From Byssovorax sp. (lineage in GTDB: Bacteria > Myxococcota_A > Polyangia > Polyangiales > Polyangiaceae), in assembly GCA_025362495.1 (NCBI GenBank), contig JANYGI010000157.1, positions 1 to 64,000 on the forward strand: a DNA stretch of 64,000 bases, given 5' to 3'. A program made the translations under genes and the position numbers. The notes beneath the pieces were generated by a model. The model saw only the letters and a program-made list of their open reading frames with translations. It was not told the DNA's origin and ran no database searches. Of this stretch, positions 8,753-16,505 are shown piece after piece. Numbering within the stretch: position 1 is the first letter of the stretch; each line of letters begins with the position of its first letter.

Positions 8753-10071
8753 CCGCCTTCCCCCCTTCGCTGCTGCTCCTCGTCGCCGCGGTCGTCGTCG
8801 CGCCTGTCGCTGGAGCGGAGGCGCCCGCGGGGGACAGACCGCCGAACCCCGACGATCTGCTCGGGAACATGGTCGTCGTCGCCGGGGCGGGCCGCCCGCT
8901 CCCCAAGATCGGTATCCAGCCCTCGCTCGCCGCCGAGATCGAGGACGTGACGGTGCGGAGCGTGGTCCAGCGCGATCTCGACCTCTGCGGCGAGTTCGAG
9001 GTGCTGCCCGACAGCGCAGCTCCCGACGGGCTCTATCTCTCGGACACCCCGGTGGACATCAAGGCCTGGTCGGCCAAAGGGGTCGAGTCGGTCGTCAAGG
9101 TGACGGGCAAGAAGGTCGGGAAAGATCAGGCCGAGCTCCACGCTCAGGCCTTCTTCGTGCGGCAGGGCGCGACCCCGGTCTACGACAAGGCCTTCACCGT
9201 CCGCGCCGATCAGGTGCGCGAAGAGTCCCACCGCCTCGCCGATCTGGTGATAGGCGCGCTCACCGGTCAAAACGGCGGCTTCGCGAGTCACATGGCCTTC
9301 GCGAGCGGCTCGGGCACGACGCGGCGGGTCTTCACCATCGACGCCGACGGCCACGACGCCAAGGCTGTCTCGCCCCCGGGCGCCGTCGCCCTAGCGCCCG
9401 CGTTCGGCAAGAACGGCGAGCTCTACTACACCGCGAGCGTCAACAACGATGTTTACCGGGTCTTCGGCCCCACCGGCGCTCCGGTGAGCCTGCCCGTCGA
9501 GGGCTCGGTCTACGGCATCGCGTTCTCGCGCGACCGATCGCAAGTGGCGCTCTCCATCGGCGTGGGGAGCACGTTGAAGATGTTCCTCGGACCGGATTTC
9601 GCGGGGATAAAGCCCGCGTCCACGGTGGGTCTGGCGCTTCACCCCACCTTCACGCCGAGCGGCAAGCTGGCGTTCTCGGGCGAGGGCAAGTTCGGTCAGA
9701 GGGTGTACGTCGACGACAAGCCGATCACGCCCGAGGGGATCTTCGCGTCGTCTCCCGTGTTCTGCAATCACCCGGACGGGGTCCGGACGGTCTTTGCGGT
9801 CGGCGTGGGTCAGGACGCCGATCTCGTCTCGACGGGCGAGCACGGGGGCGGGCTCGTGCGGCTGACACAGGGTCAGGGCAAGAACAGCTATCCTGCCTGC
9901 AGCCCCGACGGGCGCCTGATTGCCTTCTTCTCCACGCGGACCTCGGGTCAGGGTCCGGGGCTCTACATCATGCGTATCGACGGGGCGCGGCCCAAGCGCA
10001 TCTCGACGCTCCTCGGCGATACGCTGCGGTGGGACGCCCTGCCGCCGGGCGCGATCTCGGCCGGCAAGTAG
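8743..10071 (+). CDS. tolB: TolB, periplasmic beta-propeller of the Tol-Pal system
   Basis: A 442-residue periplasmic protein with a signal peptide ending near VAGAEA. An N-terminal domain at about 40-170 (IQPSLAAEIEDVTVRSVVQRDL) resembles the TolB anticodon-binding-like domain, and the remainder forms WD40-like/PD40 propeller blades, such as YPACSPDGRLIAFFSTR near the end. TolB shuttles between Pal and TolA. The ATG at 8743 lies inside the end of tolA and gives the best signal peptide; an in-frame TTG five codons upstream is less likely. It ends the operon; the downstream region to 10228 shows no strong terminator. Confidence 0.88.
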   Translation: MRLTAFPPSLLLLVAAVVVAPVAGAEAPAGDRPPNPDDLLGNMVVVAGAGRPLPKIGIQPSLAAEIEDVTVRSVVQRDLDLCGEFEVLPDSAAPDGLYLSDTPVDIKAWSAKGVESVVKVTGKKVGKDQAELHAQAFFVRQGATPVYDKAFTVRADQVREESHRLADLVIGALTGQNGGFASHMAFASGSGTTRRVFTIDADGHDAKAVSPPGAVALAPAFGKNGELYYTASVNNDVYRVFGPTGAPVSLPVEGSVYGIAFSRDRSQVALSIGVGSTLKMFLGPDFAGIKPASTVGLALHPTFTPSGKLAFSGEGKFGQRVYVDDKPITPEGIFASSPVFCNHPDGVRTVFAVGVGQDADLVSTGEHGGGLVRLTQGQGKNSYPACSPDGRLIAFFSTRTSGQGPGLYIMRIDGARPKRISTLLGDTLRWDALPPGAISAGK

Positions 10072-10228
10072 GGCGACAGGAGCCGATCCGGGGGGCTCAC
10101 TCGCGAGGATCCCTGTCACGGGCAAAGCGTCCTGGCCCACATCCCAGCATCTCCAGACGGGGATGCTGCTCGGGTGATTGGTGGCATTCCCATCGTCGTT
10201 CGTGATCGACAGGTGATCGGCGGGCGAC

Positions 10229-10244
10229 TGACAGATCGCTGTCA
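10229..10244. promoter_or_regulatory. Palindrome TGACAG-N4-CTGTCA, candidate enhancer-binding site
   Basis: A perfect six-base inverted repeat with a four-base spacer lies about 75-90 bases upstream of the candidate sigma-54 promoter, the usual distance for an NtrC-type activator site. Further TGACA/TGTCA half-sites occur nearby (about 10110, 10207 and 10250). The role is inferred from position and symmetry. Confidence 0.4.
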
Positions 10245-10317
10245 ACCGTCTGACATCCTCGCCCGACTGCCCACCAGGTGATCTGGATCTCTGCCCGGAT
10301 CGCCGCGGCAGGCTCCC

Positions 10318-10333
10318 TGGCACGCGCCTCGCA
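10318..10333 (+). promoter_or_regulatory. Candidate sigma-54 (-24/-12) promoter of the cheX-cheX-cheY cluster
   Basis: TGGCACGCGCCTCGCA matches the sigma-54 consensus TGGCACG-N4-TTGCW with one mismatch in the -12 block, with correct GG-GC spacing. Transcription would begin near 10344, just before a GGGAGG and the ATG of the cheA remnant. The palindrome at 10229-10244 supplies a plausible activator site. Confidence 0.45.
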
Positions 10334-10357
10334 TTGGCGGCCAGGACCATGGGAGGT

Positions 10358-10443
10358 ATGGATGATATCATCAAGGAGTTCCTCGTCGAGAGCTCACCTG
10401 CGGCTCCCTGGGCTTCAAGAAGCTGGAGAGCGTGACTCATGCG
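10358..10443 (+). pseudogene. Remnant of a cheA/Hpt gene start with an internal deletion
   Basis: ATG 10358, preceded by GGGAGG, begins with MDDIIKEFLVES, the usual N-terminus of CheA/Hpt proteins of this group. Twelve residues later the frame changes: 10396-10443 in another frame reads TCGSLGFKKLESVTHA, which matches the CheA Hpt segment normally about 40 residues further on, just after the phosphorylated His. The intervening part, including that His, is gone and the rest of the kinase is absent. The second fragment happens to be in the frame of the downstream cheX. This is a decayed kinase gene, not a functional one. Confidence 0.6.
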
Positions 10444-10512
10444 TCCAGATCGACCGCACCATCTGTCACCGCGCGATCACGCGCTGAGCTCGGAAGCAGC
10501 AAGGAAAGACTC

Positions 10513-11010
10513 ATGTCCATCGACGACGCCGATATCGGGGCCACCACGCACGCGATCTGGAGCTCCGTGCTCGGCATCGAGCTGAGCCCGCTCTCCGACA
10601 TGCCGACGGAGGGCGCGGAGCCCGCGTCGACCGCGTGCATCCTCATCTCCGGCGACTGGGAAGGCGCGGTGATGCTCCAGAGCAACACGGAGGTCGCGCG
10701 GGTCTTCGTCGCGAAGATGTTCGAGTCCGAGCCCGCGGACGTCAGCCCGGACGATTTCGACGACGGCCTGGGCGAGCTGGCCAACCTCGTTGGTGGCAAT
10801 TTCAAGAACCAGATTGGCGGTCTCTCCGCGCTCTCGTTACCCACGGTCGTCCACGGCCGCGAGCACATCCTCCGGGTGCCTCAGAGCAAATTGCTCACCC
10901 AGGTGGCCTTCGAGACCGAGGGAAGGCACCTCACCGTCAGCGTCTTCGAGCGCGATCGCGGGGGCGCGGCGAAGCGGGCGGCGCGCCCTCAAGATCCCGC
11001 GCCGACCTGA
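10513..11010 (+). CDS. CheX-family chemotaxis phosphatase, copy 1
   Basis: A 165-residue cytoplasmic protein with the CheC/CheX/FliY fold. The phosphatase helix carries the ExxN motif (GELANLVGGNFKNQ; Glu88, Asn91), whose acidic residue and Asn act on phospho-CheY in characterised members. Single-domain length and one ExxN helix fit CheX better than CheC. The start is ATG 10513 with AAGGAAAG upstream. It leads the cluster behind the candidate sigma-54 promoter and cheA remnant, and precedes a paralogue and a CheY. The last 15 residues are Arg/Ala/Pro rich and probably disordered. Confidence 0.8.
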   Translation: MSIDDADIGATTHAIWSSVLGIELSPLSDMPTEGAEPASTACILISGDWEGAVMLQSNTEVARVFVAKMFESEPADVSPDDFDDGLGELANLVGGNFKNQIGGLSALSLPTVVHGREHILRVPQSKLLTQVAFETEGRHLTVSVFERDRGGAAKRAARPQDPAPT

Positions 11011-11073
11011 CGTAAGGCCTGGTGAAGATGGGCTGGTTTGCACAGGGCTCGGCCCGCGAAGGTTGGGCGACGG

Positions 11074-11586
11074 ATGATCATGAATTTCGATGAGACCGAT
11101 CTCCTCGAGATCACGGAGAATATCTGGAGCTCTCTCTTCGGCTTGCCGATCGAGCTCGCGCCCGACACGTCGTCCGACGGCCACGAGACCTGGGTCACCG
11201 CGTGCGTGCAGATCTCCGGGAGCTGGGAGGGAGCGGTCATCGTCCAGTGTGAGGGGTCGCTCGCGCGCCGCTCGGCGGCGCTGATGTTCGACTCCACCCC
11301 CGAAACGATCGCGTCCGACGAGGTCAATGACGCGATGGGTGAGCTGGTCAACATGGTTGGCGGTAACTTCAAGTCGCTCATCGCCGGCACCTGCGGGCTG
11401 TCGCTCCCGGCGGTCGTCGAGGGGCGTGATTACAGCGTGAAGGTCCCGGGGAGCCACCCGATCAAGCGCGTCGCCTTCGCCTCCGACGGCGGCGTGCTCA
11501 CGGTCACCGTTCTCGAGCGGGTCGAGGGCGGCGGGCGCACCACGCACCCTCCGCACTCGCATGCTCCGCGCGCCGCGAGTCGTTAA
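11074..11586 (+). CDS. CheX-family chemotaxis phosphatase, copy 2
   Basis: A 170-residue paralogue of the preceding protein, with matching landmarks: IWSSLFGLPIEL aligns to IWSSVLGIELSPL, ISGSWEGAVIVQ to ISGDWEGAVMLQ, and MGELVNMVGGNFKS carries the ExxN phosphatase motif (Glu90, Asn93). The clear similarity points to a tandem duplication followed by divergence. The C-terminal 18 residues are His/Pro rich. The start is ATG 11074, with an equivalent ATG two codons on; no strong ribosome site is visible. Likely substrates are the CheY encoded next or other CheY-like proteins. Confidence 0.8.
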   Translation: MIMNFDETDLLEITENIWSSLFGLPIELAPDTSSDGHETWVTACVQISGSWEGAVIVQCEGSLARRSAALMFDSTPETIASDEVNDAMGELVNMVGGNFKSLIAGTCGLSLPAVVEGRDYSVKVPGSHPIKRVAFASDGGVLTVTVLERVEGGGRTTHPPHSHAPRAASR

Positions 11587-11661
11587 AGGGGGCCGCGACC
11601 CCCGCCGTAAACATCGATGTTGCCCGGAGGACGGGCGTAGCTGGACGAGACGAGGATCATC

Positions 11662-12024
11662 ATGAGGATACTGATTGTCGATGACAGCAAGGCGATGCGC
11701 CTGATCGTCATGCGGGCCCTGCGGCAGGCTGGTTACGGGGATCACACGCTGGTCGAGGCCACCGATGGGGCCGAGGCGCTGGCGATGATCCAGACGACGT
11801 TGCCAGATCTGGTGCTTTCAGACTGGAACATGCCGAAGATGTCGGGCATCGACCTCTTGCGGTCGGTCACCGCCAATGGCATCAAGGTGAAGTTCGGGTT
11901 CGTCACCTCGGAGGGTACCGCCGAGATGCATCAGCTCGCCATCGAGAGCGGCGCGCTGTTCGTGATCACCAAGCCGTTCACCCCGGAGACGTTCCGCGAG
12001 ACGCTCGGCGCGCTCGCGGCCTGA
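11662..12024 (+). CDS. CheY-type single-domain response regulator
   Basis: A 120-residue receiver domain with no output domain. It shows the acidic pair in ILIVDDS, the phospho-acceptor Asp in VLSDWNMPKMSG, the conserved Ser/Thr in GFVTSEG and the Lys in VITKPFTPE. Cognate kinases would phosphorylate the Asp, and the adjacent CheX proteins would remove the phosphate. No intact CheA lies in the cluster, so the kinase must be elsewhere. Because no motor or MCP genes are nearby, the output could be motility or another process. Confidence 0.88.
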   Translation: MRILIVDDSKAMRLIVMRALRQAGYGDHTLVEATDGAEALAMIQTTLPDLVLSDWNMPKMSGIDLLRSVTANGIKVKFGFVTSEGTAEMHQLAIESGALFVITKPFTPETFRETLGALAA

Positions 12025-12091
12025 CAGGCGCTGCGCAAACCACCCCTGCGCGAGATCGTGATCCGGTGCGGTCACGGAAAAGAGCACGAGT

Positions 12092-12568
12092 ATGTCGACC
12101 TTTCTGTCGGAACCCACGGCCGTAGCCAAGCTTCTCTCGAACCTCGTGGATAAATCCGTGAACGTGAAGAAGCTCACGACGACTCCGGCGCCCCGCGGCG
12201 TGTTCGTCGTGGCATCCTATGCTCACGACGACGGGAGCGGCGCGGGGATCTGCTGGCTCGACATGGCCGCGGCGGGCAGCATCGCCGCCGCGCTGACGCT
12301 CACTCCCGTATCGATGGTGGATGAGAGCATCAAGGGGGGAAAGCTCGTCGCCCCGCTCGACGAGAACGTGCGCGAGGTGCTCAACATCTGCGCGCGGCTG
12401 TTCTCGCCCGTCGAGTCTCATCGCGTGTACCTGAGCGAGGTCTATCTGCCCCCGTCCAAGGTGCCTGCGACGCTGATGACGGCCATCGGCAAGCCGCAGT
12501 CGACCATTCAAGTCGACGTCATCGTTCCTGGCTATCGGCCGGGCAAGATGGGCTTCGTCGCCGCCTGA
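12092..12568 (+). CDS. CheX-like protein of unknown function
   Basis: A 158-residue protein with no confident family match. Its central part reads as alternating beta strands, and a helix containing REVLNICARLFS has an ExxN motif (Glu95, Asn98) at the same place as in the two CheX proteins upstream, after an acidic turn. This suggests a diverged CheC/CheX-type phosphatase, consistent with its position 67 bases after cheY on the same strand. It could instead be an unrelated protein with a chance motif; a structure prediction would decide. It ends at a strong hairpin shared with the convergent gene. Confidence 0.65.
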   Translation: MSTFLSEPTAVAKLLSNLVDKSVNVKKLTTTPAPRGVFVVASYAHDDGSGAGICWLDMAAAGSIAAALTLTPVSMVDESIKGGKLVAPLDENVREVLNICARLFSPVESHRVYLSEVYLPPSKVPATLMTAIGKPQSTIQVDVIVPGYRPGKMGFVAA

Positions 12569-12596
12569 GCGCGCGCGCGACGGGGCGCAAGCGGAT

Positions 12597-12626
12597 GATC
12601 CGGCGTGAATCGTGTCACGCCGGATC
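12597..12626. terminator. Bidirectional hairpin between convergent genes
   Basis: GATCCGGCGTG and CACGCCGGATC form a perfect 11-base-pair stem with an eight-base loop, between the stop of the CheX-like gene (12568) and the stop of the convergent gene (12636). No long U-run follows on either side, so termination strength is uncertain. Confidence 0.6.
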
Positions 12627-12635
12627 CCGGGCGAG

Positions 12636-13007
12636 CTAGGCGCTGCCGCTGACCTTGGCCGTCCATTCCTTGCCGTCGAAGGAGGACTCGATCACGTAGG
12701 AGCCGCCCTGGTAATTGATGCTGCCGTCCTCGTTGAGGTTGCCGCCGCGGAGGATGTTGGCGGCGCTCTCGTAGAGGAGAACAGGCTTGATGCCGCCGGG
12801 CGGGAGGGCGCTGGAGAGCGTCCACGTGCCGGTGTCGCCCTCCTTGGCGATTGCCAGGTGCTGAAGCGCGCCGGACGAGTCCACCAGGACGCCCAGGGTC
12901 GAGCCGCCACGATCGCGCGTGGTTGCGCGGAAGGTGAGGTGACCCGCCGTGGCGAGCAGCTGGGCGGGGGTGCGGGGCTTCTGGGGCGTCGGCATGGCGT
13001 TCATCAT
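12636..13007 (-). CDS. Hypothetical protein of 123 residues
   Basis: Function not recognised. No signal peptide or transmembrane helix is apparent. After a Pro/Lys-rich N-terminus (MPTPQKPRTPAQLL) the sequence alternates short strands and Gly/Asp turns (GGSTLGVLVDSSG, YQGGSYVIESSFDGKEW), suggesting a small all-beta domain. The start is set at the ATG-ATG pair at 13007; the longer open frame begins with Arg-rich, non-conserved-looking sequence. It is convergent with the chemotaxis cluster and stands alone, with its promoter presumably in 13008-13250. Confidence 0.6.
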   Translation of the reverse strand: MMNAMPTPQKPRTPAQLLATAGHLTFRATTRDRGGSTLGVLVDSSGALQHLAIAKEGDTGTWTLSSALPPGGIKPVLLYESAANILRGGNLNEDGSINYQGGSYVIESSFDGKEWTAKVSGSA

Positions 13008-13252
13008 CGGTTCTCGCAATCTTGATACGTGGGCGTACTGTCCCGCTTCGCCTGGAGCGAGCGGCCTCGTGACAACCATTTTGCGGGGGCCCTCGCCGAG
13101 CTGGATCCGGGGGCGAGAGGGCTACGTGCTAGCGGAACCTGCATAGCACATTCCACCCAGCGACGCTCCAGAAGTAGTCGGTGGGGCCACGGCGCGGTCG
13201 GCCGCTGACAGTCAGACCGGCGCTGCCGCCGCAAATTTGCATCACGAACGAC

Positions 13253-13283
13253 GACGGCGCGATCGCCGAGCGACCGCGCCGTC
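13253..13283. terminator. Second hairpin downstream of groEL
   Basis: GACGGCGCG and CGCGCCGTC form a perfect nine-base-pair stem around a 13-base loop, about 50 bases beyond the stronger hairpin after groEL. The 328-base gap 13008-13335 holds this and the neighbouring hairpin, and I see no gene in it. Confidence 0.4.
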
Positions 13284-13304
13284 ATCGCGTGAATCCGAGC
13301 TCGA

Positions 13305-13327
13305 GCGCGCGAACGAGGTTCGCGCGC
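13305..13327 (-). terminator. Hairpin directly after groEL
   Basis: GCGCGCGAAC-GAG-GTTCGCGCGC is a perfect ten-base-pair stem with a three-base loop, nine bases beyond the groEL stop. It lacks a U-run on the minus strand, so it may act in termination or in protecting the mRNA 3' end. Confidence 0.55.
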
Positions 13328-13335
13328 CCCGGCCG

Positions 13336-14994
<1,659 letters not shown>

Positions 14995-15285
14995 TCAGCC
15001 TTCGAGGATGCCGAGGATGTCATCCTCGCGGAGGATCAGGGCTTCTTCGCCGTCGATCTTCACTTCACTGCCGGTGTACTTGCCGAAGAGGACGCGATCG
15101 CCCGCCTTGACGTCGAGGGCGCGGACGGTGCCGTCCTCGAGGATCTTGCCGTTGCCCACCGCGAGGACGATGGCCTCGACCGGCTTCTCTTTGGCGCTGT
15201 CGGGGATGAAGAGGCCACCCTTGGTCTTCTCGTCTTCCTTCACGCGGCGTACGAGGACCCGGTCCTGGAGCGGTCTGATCTTCAT
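14995..15285 (-). CDS. groES: GroES, 10-kDa co-chaperonin
   Basis: A 96-residue co-chaperonin of standard length, starting [14 protein letters not shown]. The mobile loop that docks onto GroEL is visible ([19 protein letters not shown]), as is the conserved [16 protein letters not shown]. Seven copies cap the GroEL cavity. It is the first gene of the groESL operon. Its leader is about 170 bases and contains a CIRCE operator, implying HrcA repression relieved by heat or misfolded protein. No hrcA gene is in the window. Confidence 0.97.
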   Translation of the reverse strand: MKIRPLQDRVLVRRVKEDEKTKGGLFIPDSAKEKPVEAIVLAVGNGKILEDGTVRALDVKAGDRVLFGKYTGSEVKIDGEEALILREDDILGILEG

Positions 15286-15456
15286 TGAAAATACCTCTGG
15301 GCGCGACTCTGCGGCCGCGCGCCTGATTCCGCTTCGCGGTCGCAGACGGCAAGGGAGCGCTCGGCGTGCGCGGCACGACCGTAGCAGCGAGAAACAGCGA
15401 CGGGCGAGCCCGACGAATTCGTCGGAGGCACGCGTCGTTGAACTTCGGTGCCGCTT

Positions 15457-15483
15457 CTAGCACTCACCGTCGCGGAGTGCCAG
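15457..15483 (-). promoter_or_regulatory. CIRCE operator (HrcA site) upstream of groESL
   Basis: CTAGCACTC-N9-GAGTGCCAG matches the CIRCE consensus TTAGCACTC-N9-GAGTGCTAA at 8 of 9 and 7 of 9 positions, with the exact nine-base spacer. It lies about 172 bases before the groES start. HrcA binding here would repress groESL. I could not place the -35/-10 elements with confidence. Confidence 0.8.
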
Positions 15484-15557
15484 CGCCGCGCTCTCAAAGT
15501 GAGAACGCCGCAAAAAGCAGCCGCATTCAGACCGTGAGCGCGAGCTTCACCGGCGTT

Positions 15558-16349
15558 TCACGGCGATGTGTCGGTGCTCCCGATGCTCGTGCTGATGCCG
15601 TCGTCGCCGATGCACGCGTCCACGGCCGCCGCGCAGCCCGTCGCCGCGGTGAGGCAGGCCGTGCACCCGGGAGGCACATTCCCTTGCCAGGCAACGAGGC
15701 AATCGGACGATCCCGGGACGCCGCAGACCGCAGCACAGGAGTCGGCGCAAGCGCACGTGACGACGGCGAGATACTTCGACTGCGAGGGGACACAGATGGT
15801 CCTGGGAGACACGATGTTGTTCATCGCGTCGCTGCAAAGAGGGCAGGCGAAGGACGTGGTCCCGCCGCTCGAGCTGCTCGCGACGCTCCCACCGCTACCG
15901 CCCGAGCCGCCGCTGCCGCTCGCGGCAGAGCTGCTCGCCGTGGACGCAGAGCCGCCGACTCCGCTGCTCGACGCGCTCGACGCGGAGCCGCTCGCGCCGA
16001 CTCCGCTGCTCGACGCGCTCGACGCGCTCGACGAGGAGCTGCCGGCGCCGCCGACCCCGGCCGAGGTGCTGGTCCCGAGCGCGGGCGCGCCGCCGCTGCC
16101 GCTGGTCGACGCCGCGCTGCCGGCGCCGCCGACTCCACCGCTCGCCGCGCTGCTGGTGGCGGTCCCGGAGCCCGGCGCTCCTCCGCTCCCCGCCGCCGCG
16201 ACGGTGACGGCGGCGCCCCCGACTCCGCTGCTCGACACCCCGGACGAGGACTGTCCGCCGGAAGTGTCTCTATCGTCGATGACCACGCTCGTTCGACACC
16301 CGATCAGGAGAGCCAGGGCAGGGAGTGAAATGGTGACGAAGTGTTTCAT
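15558..16349 (-). CDS. Lipoprotein with a very long Ser/Gly/Ala linker and a Cys-rich C-terminal domain
   Basis: A 263-residue predicted lipoprotein, function unknown. The start ATG 16349 has GAGGA upstream. The signal peptide ends in a lipobox (ALLIGCRT). Residues of about 30-165 are almost only Ser, Gly, Ala, Thr and Val in short repeats such as SSSGVGG, a spacer typical of this group's surface lipoproteins. The remaining ~95 residues form a compact domain with about a dozen Cys (CPLCSDAM, CACADSC, CTACLTAA), probably disulfide-bonded. It is transcribed in the same direction as the groESL operon but separated by the CIRCE region. Confidence 0.7.
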   Translation of the reverse strand: MKHFVTISLPALALLIGCRTSVVIDDRDTSGGQSSSGVSSSGVGGAAVTVAAAGSGGAPGSGTATSSAASGGVGGAGSAASTSGSGGAPALGTSTSAGVGGAGSSSSSASSASSSGVGASGSASSASSSGVGGSASTASSSAASGSGGSGGSGGSVASSSSGGTTSFACPLCSDAMNNIVSPRTICVPSQSKYLAVVTCACADSCAAVCGVPGSSDCLVAWQGNVPPGCTACLTAATGCAAAVDACIGDDGISTSIGSTDTSP

Positions 16350-16505
16350 GGGCGTTCCTCGCGCAGGCCGGAGCGTGCGACGGGCAATGAGACCAGTTGC
16401 AGGATCAACGGTGCTCGGCGGGCCGGCTTGACGGCAGATCGCCCGCGATCGTCGGGGCGCCGACAGCGACGTTGTCGAGCGCGCTGCGATGGCGTGAAGG
16501 GCGGT

